DNA of 64,000 nucleotides from Microbacterium sp. 1.5R. Lineage in GTDB: Bacteria > Actinomycetota > Actinomycetes > Actinomycetales > Microbacteriaceae. Position 1 is the first letter of the stretch. Each line of letters begins with the position of its first letter. The notes below the pieces were generated by a model. That model was not told the origin of the DNA, did not search any database, and saw nothing but the letters and a program-made list of their open reading frames with translations. The stretch is from the NCBI RefSeq assembly GCF_007667425.1, contig NZ_VDRC01000001.1:1270595-1334594 (forward strand), given 5' to 3'. A program made the position numbers and the translations under genes. This document shows, in pieces, positions 1 through 7,706 of this stretch.

Positions 1-15
1 AGCGTCGGTCGTAAC

Positions 16-918
16 CTAGCGCAGCACGAGAGCCGCGGCTCCGATGAGCGGTCCCTCGTCACCGAGACCCGATCGCACCACGCGGGTGCGACGGGAGTAT
101 TCGTGTGCGGCACTCGCGGTGAGCGCTTCCTGCACCAGGTCGATGTAGTCGGCCGACACCCGCGAGAAGCCGCCGCCGATCGCCACGACGTCGAGGTCGA
201 CCAGCGTGGCCGCGTCGGCCAGCGCCTGTCCGACGGCGGTCGCCGATCGCTCGATCGCCGCCCTGGCGACCGTGACGCCCGCCGCAGCATCCCTGGCGAG
301 ATCCTCCCCGGTCGACCCCGTCCATCCCTGCTCCTGCGCCCAGGCGGCGCTCGCCGGACCGGAGGCGATCTCCTCGAGCGTGAGTCCCCCCTCGCGCCGC
401 ACCTGGCCGAGGTGTCCGGCGTTGCCCGTCGCACCGGGGATGTACGAGCCACCGACGACGAAGCCGCCGCCGACTCCGGTCGAGACGACGATCGACAGCG
501 AGGCGCCAGCCCCCTGCGTCGCGCCGAGCCACGATTCCGCGAGCGCGAGGGCGCCACCGTCGTGGCCGAGCACGGTGCGCACATCGGTGCCGCGGATCGC
601 GGATGCCGCGGTGTGCACGGACTCAGCGAGACCGTAGCCGCGGGCGAGTGGCATGTTGACGGGAACGATGGCGCCGGCGGCGCGATCGATGGGTCCGGCG
701 CTGCCCACCCCGGCGCCGACGAGCTCGGCATCCGCCGGCAGCGGCGCGAGCGCGTGCGAGACGACAGCGGCCACAGCGAGATCGAGCGACGCGAACGTCG
801 CCTCGCGACCCGTGGCGCGGCGGCTGCGGCTCCCCTCGACGAGCCTGCCGTCTTCGCGGACGAGCGCGGCCTCCATCTTCGTGCCGCCGATGTCGACGGC
901 CAGCGCGTAGCGGGTCAC
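16..918 (-). CDS. ROK family sugar kinase-like protein
   Basis: ROK-family protein of 300 residues, probably a cytoplasmic hexose or amino-sugar kinase. The phosphate loop DIGGTK is at residues 9-14, and STGVGGGFVVGG and GNAGHLG are recognisable ROK blocks. The usual ROK zinc motif (CxCGxxGCxE after the GH block) is absent: where the cysteines should be the protein reads REGGLTLEE. The usual NDAN block with the catalytic Asp is GHDGG here. I start it at the GTG at 918, which overlaps the pyrE stop as GTGA. A longer upstream reading would run into pyrE in another frame. The overlap suggests translational coupling and one transcript with pyrE. The substrate cannot be told from sequence. Confidence 0.88.
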   Translation of the reverse strand: MTRYALAVDIGGTKMEAALVREDGRLVEGSRSRRATGREATFASLDLAVAAVVSHALAPLPADAELVGAGVGSAGPIDRAAGAIVPVNMPLARGYGLAESVHTAASAIRGTDVRTVLGHDGGALALAESWLGATQGAGASLSIVVSTGVGGGFVVGGSYIPGATGNAGHLGQVRREGGLTLEEIASGPASAAWAQEQGWTGSTGEDLARDAAAGVTVARAAIERSATAVGQALADAATLVDLDVVAIGGGFSRVSADYIDLVQEALTASAAHEYSRRTRVVRSGLGDEGPLIGAAALVLR

Positions 919-1475
919 TGGGGGTCGAGCCCGAGGTCGTCGAGGTCGAAGGCGGCCCGCCATTCGAGCCCCTCGGCTTCGATCGCCGCCTGCGCGCCGG
1001 TCTTGCGGTCGACGATCACCGCGACGGCGACGACCTCGGCGCCCTCCTTGCGGAGCGCCTCGACCGCCTTGAGCGCGGACTGCCCGGTGGTCGACGTGTC
1101 CTCGAGCACGACGACGCGCTTGCCCTTCACGTCGGCGCCCTCGATCTGGCGACCCCGGCCGTGGTCCTTCGGCTCCTTGCGCACGACGAAGGCGTCGAGC
1201 GGGCGCTCGGTCGCGACAGAGGCATGCAGCACGGAGTTCGCGATCGGGTCGGCGCCGAGCGTGAGGCCGCCGACGGCCACCACGTCGAGGTCCGCGACGA
1301 GGTCGAGCATGATCCGTCCGATGGCCGGCGCGGCGCGGTGGTCGAGGGTGAGCTTGCGCATGTCGACGTAGTACGTCGCCTTCTTGCCGCTGGAGAGCGT
1401 GAAGTCACCGTGGAACACCGCCTCGTCGGTGATGAGATCGAGGAGTGTCTGGCGGTCTGCGTCGAGTGCGGTCAC
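915..1475 (-). CDS. pyrE: orotate phosphoribosyltransferase
   Basis: PyrE transfers the phosphoribosyl group of PRPP to orotate to form OMP in de novo pyrimidine synthesis (cytoplasm). The 186-residue protein has the FTLSSGKKATYYVDMRK substrate region near the N-terminus and the PRPP loop VVVLEDTSTTGQSA. Length fits the family. Two GTG starts are possible (1496 and 1475). I choose 1475 because a TACACT -10 box (1483-1488, minus strand) sits 7 nt upstream, as for other leaderless genes here. It is divergent from xth and overlaps the downstream ROK gene by 4 nt. Confidence 0.93.
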   Translation of the reverse strand: MTALDADRQTLLDLITDEAVFHGDFTLSSGKKATYYVDMRKLTLDHRAAPAIGRIMLDLVADLDVVAVGGLTLGADPIANSVLHASVATERPLDAFVVRKEPKDHGRGRQIEGADVKGKRVVVLEDTSTTGQSALKAVEALRKEGAEVVAVAVIVDRKTGAQAAIEAEGLEWRAAFDLDDLGLDPQ

Positions 1476-1482
1476 GGCATCC

Positions 1483-1488
1483 AGTGTA
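1483..1488 (-). promoter_or_regulatory. -10 box for leaderless pyrE transcript
   Basis: TACACT on the minus strand ends 7 nt before the GTG at 1475. It interleaves with the xth promoter on the other strand. Confidence 0.55.
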
Positions 1489-1500
1489 GGAGGCACGCCC

Positions 1501-1506
1501 TAGGCT
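1501..1506 (+). promoter_or_regulatory. -10 box for leaderless xth transcript
   Basis: TAGGCT ends 6 nt before the ATG of xth at 1513, with no Shine-Dalgarno sequence between. It lies only 12 nt from the pyrE -10 box on the opposite strand, so polymerase could hardly bind both at once. Confidence 0.6.
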
Positions 1507-1512
1507 TGACGC

Positions 1513-2373
1513 ATGCGCTTGGCCACCTGGAACGTCAACTCCATCCGCACCCGCGTGACCCGCACCGTCGAGTTCGCCGTCCGGGAGGACATCGACGTGC
1601 TGGCGATGCAGGAGATCAAGTGCAAGCCGGAGCAATTCCCCTACGGACCGTTCGAAGAGGCCGGGTATCACGTCGAGGTGCACGGCCTGAATCAGTGGAA
1701 CGGCGTCGCGATCGCCAGCCGCCTGCCGATCACCGATGTGCGCACGTCTTTCGACGGAATGCCGGGCTTCGCGAAGGGTCACGAGGGGCCGGATGCGCCG
1801 CTCGAGGCGCGGGCCCTCGGGGTACTCGTCGACGGGGTGCGGGTCTGGAGCCTGTACGTGCCGAACGGCCGCGCCCTCGGCGATCCGCACTACGCCTACA
1901 AGCTGCACTGGCTCGAGGAACTGAAGAAGTCGACGGCGGCGGAACTCGCGGCGGACCCCGAGCTGCCGCTCGCGCTGGTCGGCGACTTCAACATCATCCC
2001 GCTCGACGTCGACAACGGCGACCCTGACATCGTCGAGGGCGTCTCGACGCACGTCTCCCCGGAGGAGCGGCAGGCGTTCTTCGCCTTCGCGGACGCGGGC
2101 CTCACCGATGTGGTGCGGCCGCTGATCCCCGAGGGCTTCACGTACTGGGACTACCAGCGCCTCAAGTTCCCGCGCAACGAGGGCGTCCGCATCGACTTCA
2201 TCCTCGGCTCGAAGACGCTGGCGGACGCCGTGACCGGCGCATCGATCCACCGCGAAGAGCGCAAGGGCGAGCAGCCCAGCGACCACGTGCCCGTCGTCGT
2301 CGAGCTCGACAAGGGGCGTCTCGGCACGGGGCCCACCGAAGACGACGACGACCTCCCGATGATCTTCTCCTGA
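1513..2373 (+). CDS. xth: exodeoxyribonuclease III
   Basis: Exonuclease III / AP endonuclease of the EEP fold, acting in base-excision repair. All family motifs are visible in order: WNVNSIRTR at the N-terminus (metal/phosphate Asn), MQEIKC (metal-binding Glu), GDFNIIP (catalytic Asp and Asn), RIDFILGS, and SDHVPVV with the general-base His near the C-terminus. At 286 residues it has normal length. The ATG at 1513 follows a -10 box at leaderless spacing. The gene is divergent from pyrE, with HAD and DHFR-like genes downstream. Confidence 0.95.
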   Translation: MRLATWNVNSIRTRVTRTVEFAVREDIDVLAMQEIKCKPEQFPYGPFEEAGYHVEVHGLNQWNGVAIASRLPITDVRTSFDGMPGFAKGHEGPDAPLEARALGVLVDGVRVWSLYVPNGRALGDPHYAYKLHWLEELKKSTAAELAADPELPLALVGDFNIIPLDVDNGDPDIVEGVSTHVSPEERQAFFAFADAGLTDVVRPLIPEGFTYWDYQRLKFPRNEGVRIDFILGSKTLADAVTGASIHREERKGEQPSDHVPVVVELDKGRLGTGPTEDDDDLPMIFS

Positions 2374-2425
2374 CCCGCGTGATGATCTTCCGGGTCGTCG
2401 AGCGAGCGAAGCGAGACGAATCGCC

Positions 2426-3253
2426 GTGCCCCTCCGCCTGATCGCGACCGACCTCGACGGCACGCTGCTCACGTCTGCCTCGGAGGTCAGCGCGCGCACA
2501 CGAGCAGCGCTCGACGCGGCGCGAGCGCGTGGCATCCACGTCGTGCCGGTCACCGCGCGCCAGCCGATCGGCTTGCAGACGATCGCCGCCGCTGCCGCGT
2601 TCGACGGATGGGCGCTGTGCAGCAACGGCGCCTACGCGGTGCATCTCGCCGGCGGACGGATGCTGTTCGCCGAAGAACTGCCTTCCGCGACGATCCGCAC
2701 GCTCGCCGAGGCGCTGCGTGAGAGCATCCCCGACCTGCTGTTCGCGAGCGTACGCGACGCCGGTGAGACGTTCGTGGCGCAGCGCGGCTACGCCGAGATC
2801 GCCGATCTCTCCGACCACAAGCGTGACCCAGGCACGATGGGCGGCGTCGCCCTCGACGAGGTGCTCTCGGCGCCGAGCCTGAAGCTCGTCATCCGGCATC
2901 CGGAGCTCGCACCGCGCGTGCTGTTCGAGACACTCCAGGGACTCGGGCTCACCGGGTTCGAGGCGACCCTGTCCGGAGCGCCGTTCGTCGAGGTGATGGC
3001 CGAGGGCGTGACCAAGGCGACGGGCCTCGCACGCCTCTGTGAGCACCTCGGCATCGATCGCGCCGACGTCGTCGCCCTCGGCGATGCGCTCAACGACGTC
3101 GAGATGCTGCACTGGGCCGGCCACGGCGTCGCCATGGGGAATGCTCTGGATGCCGTGCACGCTGCGGCCGACGAGACGACGGCATCCCACGATGACGACG
3201 GGGTGGCGCGGGTCATCGAGCGGATGCTGGGCCGAGCCGTCGAGGCGCGCTAG
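2426..3253 (+). CDS. HAD-superfamily (Cof type) hydrolase
   Basis: Cof/YbjI-type phosphatase of 275 residues. HAD motif I DLDGTLL is at residues 9-15, the conserved Lys is probably in EGVTKATGL (about residue 200), and motif IV is VALGDALNDVEML. The class IIB cap between motifs II and III gives the usual length. It probably dephosphorylates sugar phosphates or a related cytoplasmic metabolite; the substrate is unknown. It starts at the GTG at 2426. Its stop codon overlaps the end of the convergent DHFR-like gene by 4 nt (3250-3253). Confidence 0.88.
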   Translation: MPLRLIATDLDGTLLTSASEVSARTRAALDAARARGIHVVPVTARQPIGLQTIAAAAAFDGWALCSNGAYAVHLAGGRMLFAEELPSATIRTLAEALRESIPDLLFASVRDAGETFVAQRGYAEIADLSDHKRDPGTMGGVALDEVLSAPSLKLVIRHPELAPRVLFETLQGLGLTGFEATLSGAPFVEVMAEGVTKATGLARLCEHLGIDRADVVALGDALNDVEMLHWAGHGVAMGNALDAVHAAADETTASHDDDGVARVIERMLGRAVEAR

Positions 3254-3876
3254 TCCTCGAAGGTCCCCACCTCGGGTGTGCGGTCGGTGCGGCCGTAGCG
3301 GAGCAGCGTGACGCCCTCGGCATCCGTCACCGGCCTCTCGAGCAGTTCGAGCACCGCAGGGAGGGCGCGGTCGTCGAAGACCTTCTTCCCGGCTCCGAGC
3401 AGGATCGGGTAGACCCAGAGGTTGAGCTGGTCGAACAGTCCTTCGGCGAGCAGGGTGTGCACGAAGTCGACGCTGCCGATCACGTGCACCTCGCGGTGTC
3501 GGGCGCGCAGATCGGCGATCTCCGCCGCGAGGTCGGCACCCACGCGGGAGCTCCCCTGCCACTCGAGGGCGAGGTCGGCGTCGCGCGTCGCGACGTACTT
3601 CGGCACGCGGTCGAACAGTTGCCCTATCTCGCCGGCGGGTCCGTCGGTGTGCTGCGGCCAGTACGTGGCGAAGATGTCGTAGGTGCGGCGACCGAGCAGC
3701 AGCGCGTCGAGGCCCTCCATGCCTTTCGCGATCTCCGGGCCCACCCCTGACGACGGGTACCCGGCCTGCCAGCCGCTGAATGCGAAGCCGCCCGAGGTGT
3801 CCTCCCCCACGCCGCCCGGCCCCTGGGCGACGCCGTCGAGTGTCAGGAAGAGATCGATCAGGATGCGTCCGGTCAT
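3250..3876 (-). CDS. dihydrofolate reductase family protein (RibD C-terminal type)
   Basis: A 208-residue protein of the RibD C-terminal/DHFR-like family, that is, a NAD(P)H-dependent reductase of unknown substrate. Seen: ILIDLFLTLDGVAQGPGG at the N-terminus, LLLGRRTYDIFATYW, and HVIGSVDFVHTLLAEGLFDQLNLWVYPILLGAGKKVF, all typical of these stress-type paralogues of folate reductase. I choose the ATG at 3876, preceded by GAAGGAG at good spacing, over an upstream GTG at 3894. It lies 71 nt downstream of the HxlR gene on the same strand, across the degenerate repeat at 3898-3956, so it may be read with the VOC-HxlR pair. Confidence 0.85.
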   Translation of the reverse strand: MTGRILIDLFLTLDGVAQGPGGVGEDTSGGFAFSGWQAGYPSSGVGPEIAKGMEGLDALLLGRRTYDIFATYWPQHTDGPAGEIGQLFDRVPKYVATRDADLALEWQGSSRVGADLAAEIADLRARHREVHVIGSVDFVHTLLAEGLFDQLNLWVYPILLGAGKKVFDDRALPAVLELLERPVTDAEGVTLLRYGRTDRTPEVGTFED

Positions 3877-3897
3877 GTCAGTGCTCCTTCGCACGGG

Positions 3898-3956
3898 GAT
3901 ACGGATACTACGGAGATACGGGTACTACGGGTACCACGGGGATACGGCTACTGCAC
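3898..3956. repeat. degenerate 16-bp repeats between HxlR and DHFR-like genes
   Basis: GATACGGATACTACGG at 3898-3913 and GATACGGGTACTACGG at 3915-3930 differ by one base. A third partial copy, GATACGGCTACT, starts at 3941 and runs into the end of the HxlR gene. GGTACCACGGG lies between. The block fills nearly the whole 71-nt intergenic space. Confidence 0.75.
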
Positions 3957-4649
3957 GGTGAGGGATGCGCCGAGCGGCGCGATATGGAACGTGCGGGCGA
4001 ACGACTCGAGGTACGAGACGTCACCCCGCACGACGGCGAGCACGTCCTGCGCGATCGCCTCGTCCGCTGTGATCTCGCCGCCGATCAGGCGGCGGATGCC
4101 GGGGCCGGCGACGATCACGGCATCCGCCTCTCCCTCCGGCTGCCGGTCGGCGGCGGGCGGTGCGGGTGGTGCGGGCGGCGAGATCTGGACGACCGCGAGG
4201 TCTCCGTCACGGACGGATGCGCGCAGCGCGACCTCCCCGACGTGCAGCTCGTACTCAGCGTCGTCCGCCGCATCCGCCTGAAAGGCCGTGCGCAGCGCCA
4301 TCGTGAGCGAGTCCGGCGTGACGACGTCGCCCTCCTCGGGGTCGCCCATCGTCTGGAAGCCCCAGCGGCCGAGTTCGAGGATGACGGATTCGAGCGCCTG
4401 CCCGTACGGCGTGAGCTCGTAGGCTAGGCCCCGCCGCAGCGGGATGCGGCGGACGACGCCGCCGTCCTGCAGTTCGGTGAGACGCGTGGAGAGGACGTTG
4501 GTGGGGATGCGCGGCAGGCCCTGCTTGAGGTCGGTGTACCGGCGGGGTCCGACGAGCAGGTCGCGGACGATGAGCAGCGCCCATCGCTCCCCGATCAGCT
4601 CGACGGCCGTCGTGACACCGCAGTACTGGCCGTAGCTGCGCGCCGCCAT
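3948..4649 (-). CDS. HxlR family transcriptional regulator
   Basis: A 233-residue winged-helix regulator. The N-terminal HxlR domain (residues about 1-105) is clear: YCGVTTAVELIGERWALLIVRDLLVGPRRYTDLK, the recognition region IPTNVLSTRLTELQDGGVVRR and the wing YELTPYG. The second half, with GEVALRASVRDGDLAVVQIS and a C-terminal IGGEITADEAIAQD block, resembles the SCP2-like domain often fused to HxlR proteins; that is an inference. Its ATG shares one base with the VOC stop (TGATG), so the two are co-translated. Two identical dyads (ACTTG-N7-CAAGT) overlap the promoter ahead of the VOC gene, which suggests autorepression. Confidence 0.9.
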   Translation of the reverse strand: MAARSYGQYCGVTTAVELIGERWALLIVRDLLVGPRRYTDLKQGLPRIPTNVLSTRLTELQDGGVVRRIPLRRGLAYELTPYGQALESVILELGRWGFQTMGDPEEGDVVTPDSLTMALRTAFQADAADDAEYELHVGEVALRASVRDGDLAVVQISPPAPPAPPAADRQPEGEADAVIVAGPGIRRLIGGEITADEAIAQDVLAVVRGDVSYLESFARTFHIAPLGASLTVQ

Positions 4650-5098
4650 CAGGATCCGGCGCTCTGCCCCGCGGCGTGATCGGCGACGTGGTCCGGGCCG
4701 TTCTCGGCGGCCTCGGGGGTCATGAAGAGGAAGCCGAGCGAGTTCCCGTCCGGGTCGTCGAGGTCGCGCGAGTACATGAAGCCGTAATCCTGGGCGGGCC
4801 TGGGCTCGACGCCGCCGGCCGCGAGGCCCTTCTCGAGGATCGCGTCGACATCGTCGCGAGAGTCACGGCTGAACGAGACCGAGACCTGGGCGACCTCGGT
4901 CGGGTCGGCGATCGGCTTGTCGGTGAAGGTCTGGAAGAACTCGCGCTTCAGGACCATGAAGTAGATGTCGTCCGACCAGACCACGCACGCGGCGTTCTCG
5001 TCGGTGAAGTTCGGGTTGATCTCGCAGCCGAGGGCCGTGTAGAACGCCTTGGCGCGTTCGAGATCGGTGGTGGGCAGGTTGACGAACACACTGGTCAC
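4649..5098 (-). CDS. VOC (glyoxalase/bleomycin-resistance) family protein
   Basis: A 149-residue single VOC-fold protein. It begins TSVFVNLPTTDLERAKAFYTALGCE, the usual first beta-alpha unit, and carries RDLDDPDGNSLGFLFM near the end. The final metal-binding Glu of glyoxalases is not evident, since the residues after DPDGN are SLGF, so an enzyme role is uncertain and binding or sequestration is possible. The GTG at 5098 is chosen because AAAGGAG precedes it by about 6 nt. It is first gene of the VOC-HxlR transcript, under the dyad operators at 5133-5168. Confidence 0.85.
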   Translation of the reverse strand: MTSVFVNLPTTDLERAKAFYTALGCEINPNFTDENAACVVWSDDIYFMVLKREFFQTFTDKPIADPTEVAQVSVSFSRDSRDDVDAILEKGLAAGGVEPRPAQDYGFMYSRDLDDPDGNSLGFLFMTPEAAENGPDHVADHAAGQSAGS

Positions 5099-5132
5099 GA
5101 TGACTCCTTTGTCGCGGATGATGGTGCTTGAT

Positions 5133-5149
5133 ACTTGCAAAAAGCAAGT
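5133..5149. promoter_or_regulatory. HxlR operator dyad, copy 1
   Basis: ACTTG-N7-CAAGT (ACTTGC AAAAA GCAAGT), 35 nt upstream of the VOC start codon. It would cover the -10 region of the minus-strand promoter. Confidence 0.6.
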
Positions 5150-5151
5150 GA

Positions 5152-5168
5152 ACTTGTCAAGAGCAAGT
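5152..5168. promoter_or_regulatory. HxlR operator dyad, copy 2, with TTGACA -35 box inside
   Basis: The second ACTTG-N7-CAAGT lies 19 bp from the first, about two helical turns. On the minus strand it contains a perfect TTGACA (5155-5160). A repressor bound to both copies would block polymerase at the VOC-HxlR promoter. The right end overlaps the stop codon of the MFS gene. Confidence 0.6.
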
Positions 5169-6328
5169 CAGCGGACGCGGGAGCGTCGCGTCCCCACCGC
5201 CGCCAGCACGCCGGCCCCCGCCGTGAGAGCCGCGACCACCCCCAGCCCGATCCCCGGAAGGGATGCCGTCGCCACAGCCCCCGCGACCAGCGGCCCGCCC
5301 GCATCGCCGAGCTCGCGACCCAGCTCCGCACTGCCCATCGTGCGCCCCATGCGCTCCGGCGGTGTGGACGCCGCGAGGTGCGAGAAGGCCACGGGTGTCG
5401 CGGTGCCCACACCGAGCCCCACGAGGAGGGCCGTCGCGATCAGCGCGACGGGATGATCCGTCACCGCCGACAGCGCGATGCCGACCGCGATCAGGAGCAG
5501 CCCGCCGACCGTGCCGCCGCGCACCGAGATGCGCCCGCGGTCGTGGGCCGATCCGACGAGCGGTTGGGCGACGCTCGAGGCGATGGCCAGCACCGTGACG
5601 ATGGCCATGCTCCACACGGTGTCGAGCCCCGCCTGCCGACCGAGCAGCGGCAGGAATCCGACCGCCACGGCGAGCGCCCCGGTCGTCGCAGCCAGCACGA
5701 GGGTGGGCACGAGGAACCCCGGGGCGACGAGCTCGCGCCCGAGATCGAGGAGCGTCACGCGCTTGCGCGCGAGAACGGGGACGTGCGGCACAGCTACGGC
5801 GACCCACGCCGCCGCACCGAGGCCCAGCGCGGCGAGCGCCCAGAACAGCGCGGGGAGCCCGCCCCACACGACGAGTACCGCGCCGAGCAGGGGCCCCAGG
5901 GCGTAGCCCAGGCTCTTCCACGAGCCGTACCGACCGAAGTACTTGCCGCGGGTGGCGTCGTCGGTGAGCCGTGCGACCGCCGCCGACGACGAGGGCGAGA
6001 AGGCCGACGCCGCCGCACCCTGACCGAAGCGCCCGATCACCAGCCCCACCATCCCCGGCACCACGGCACCGACCACCGAGAACGCGGCGAAGGCCAGCAG
6101 CCCGCCGATGATCACCGGCCGCACGCCGACGCGGTCGCTCAGTGCGCCGAACAGCGGCTTGAGAAGCACCTCGGCGAGGTCGTACAGCGCGAGGGTGAAG
6201 CCGAAGGCGAGGAGCGTCCACCCGATGTCGTCGGTCTCGGCGCCCAGGGCCGCGGCGATGCCGTGCGCGCCGAAGGCGGTGGTGAAACCGGCGAGGTACA
6301 GCGGGGCGAGGCGCGGCGTGGAGGTCAC
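5168..6328 (-). CDS. MFS transporter
   Basis: A 386-residue major facilitator protein with about 12 hydrophobic segments. The loop 2-3 motif is present as GALSDRVGVRP near residue 60, and a second-half equivalent follows GSAHDRGRISVRGG. It is probably a drug or metabolite exporter in the plasma membrane; the substrate cannot be read from sequence. I place the start at the GTG at 6328, which begins TSTPRLAPLYLAGFTTAFG and leads straight into TM1. The open frame further upstream would run under the divergent histidine kinase gene. Its 3' end carries the HxlR operator of the next genes. Confidence 0.85.
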   Translation of the reverse strand: MTSTPRLAPLYLAGFTTAFGAHGIAAALGAETDDIGWTLLAFGFTLALYDLAEVLLKPLFGALSDRVGVRPVIIGGLLAFAAFSVVGAVVPGMVGLVIGRFGQGAAASAFSPSSSAAVARLTDDATRGKYFGRYGSWKSLGYALGPLLGAVLVVWGGLPALFWALAALGLGAAAWVAVAVPHVPVLARKRVTLLDLGRELVAPGFLVPTLVLAATTGALAVAVGFLPLLGRQAGLDTVWSMAIVTVLAIASSVAQPLVGSAHDRGRISVRGGTVGGLLLIAVGIALSAVTDHPVALIATALLVGLGVGTATPVAFSHLAASTPPERMGRTMGSAELGRELGDAGGPLVAGAVATASLPGIGLGVVAALTAGAGVLAAVGTRRSRVR

Positions 6329-6392
6329 GCTCGATCTTCGCAGACCGGCACGATCCGTCGCGCGGGGGATGCCGCGGCATCCGTCGCGCCCG

Positions 6393-6398
6393 TACGGT
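6393..6398 (+). promoter_or_regulatory. -10 box for leaderless kinase-regulator transcript
   Basis: TACGGT ends 6 nt before the ATG at 6405. Confidence 0.5.
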
Positions 6399-6404
6399 GG
6401 TGGG

Positions 6405-7706
6405 ATGCCCGCTGCGACGTTCACCCGCACGCCGAGCGCCCGCGAACAGCGCGCCGACCTCGTGCTCGCCGCGATCATGTTCGTCGGCGCGATCCTCAGC
6501 GCCGCTCTGTCGACGATCTCCGATATCTACGGCGACACCCGAGCCGAACCGTGGACCGCCCTCGTGTACGCCGCGGTCATCACCGTGCCGCTCGCCCTCC
6601 GCCGCCGCTTTCCTGCCCCCGTGGCGGTGGTGGTGTGCGTCGCCTACTTCACCGCCGTCTCACTCCAGGTGCCCGAGATCTACGTCGGCAACATCGCGAT
6701 GTTCGTGGCGCTGTACACGGTCGGTGCGTGGATGAACGACCGCAGGGCGGCGATGATCGTCCGCGTCGCGATCATCGTCGGGATGTTCGTCTGGCTGCTG
6801 ATCACGATGTACCGGGAGGCGATCGAGCAGGCCGACGACGCCGAGGTCGTCGCCGGGCTGATGTCGCCGTACGTCGCGTTCATGCTGATCCAGGTGCTCC
6901 TCAACGTGCTCTACTTCGGGGGCGCCTACTACTTCGGCGACCGCTCGTGGAACGCGGCGCAGGCACGCGAGGTGCTCGAGCTGCGCACCGCCGAGCTCGA
7001 ACGCGAGCGCGAGGTCACTGCCGCTCAGGCCGTCGCGCTCGACCGGGTGCGGATCGCCCGGGAGCTCCACGACGTCGTCGCGCACCACGTCTCGGTGATG
7101 GGCGTGCAGGCAGGCGCCGCGCGGCTCGTCATCGATCAGGACGCGGAGAAGGCCCGCGGCATCCTCTCCGGCATCGAGGGATCGGCGCGCGACGCGATCC
7201 ACGAGCTGCGGCAGCTCCTCGAGACCCTGCGCACCCCCGGCGACGACAGCTCCGAGGCCTCGTCGACGGTGACTCTCGACGACATCGGCGACCTGGCACG
7301 GGCGTCGTCGCAGGCGGGGCTGCCCACCGACTACGCGGTGATCGGCGACCCGGTGGCGGTGCCGTCCGTCGTCGCCGTGAACCTCTACCGCATCGCGCAG
7401 GAGTCCCTGACGAACGCTCGGCGGCACGCGGGCATCGGCGCCACCGCCGACGTCAGGGTCCGCTACGACGGGGACGCCGTCGAGGTCGAGGTCGTCAACA
7501 CCGGACGCGCGGTCGCCGCTCTGCGCCCCGGACTCGGCCAGCTCGGGATGCGGGAGCGCGCCGCTGCATCCGGCGGCACCCTCGAGGTCGCGCCGCGCCG
7601 CACCGGCGGCCTGCGCGTGCGGGCCCGGGTACCGCTCGGGGATGCGGGCACGGTCGGGACGGGCGCTGCGGGTACGCGCGCCGTGGAGACGGGCGACCTG
7701 CCGTGA
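6405..7706 (+). CDS. two-component sensor histidine kinase (NarL/DesK type)
   Basis: A 433-residue membrane sensor kinase. Several TM helices fill residues about 15-190, followed by a coiled-coil linker rich in Glu and Arg. The HisKA_3 box RIARELHDVVAHHVSVM carries the phospho-acceptor His222, and the HATPase N-box is YRIAQESLTNARRHA with a GLGQLGMRERA G-box. The start at 6405 is fixed by the -10 box at leaderless distance. The stop overlaps the response-regulator start as GTGA. The signal is unknown. The C-terminus ends in a Gly/Ala/Thr-rich tail. Confidence 0.93.
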   Translation: MPAATFTRTPSAREQRADLVLAAIMFVGAILSAALSTISDIYGDTRAEPWTALVYAAVITVPLALRRRFPAPVAVVVCVAYFTAVSLQVPEIYVGNIAMFVALYTVGAWMNDRRAAMIVRVAIIVGMFVWLLITMYREAIEQADDAEVVAGLMSPYVAFMLIQVLLNVLYFGGAYYFGDRSWNAAQAREVLELRTAELEREREVTAAQAVALDRVRIARELHDVVAHHVSVMGVQAGAARLVIDQDAEKARGILSGIEGSARDAIHELRQLLETLRTPGDDSSEASSTVTLDDIGDLARASSQAGLPTDYAVIGDPVAVPSVVAVNLYRIAQESLTNARRHAGIGATADVRVRYDGDAVEVEVVNTGRAVAALRPGLGQLGMRERAAASGGTLEVAPRRTGGLRVRARVPLGDAGTVGTGAAGTRAVETGDLP

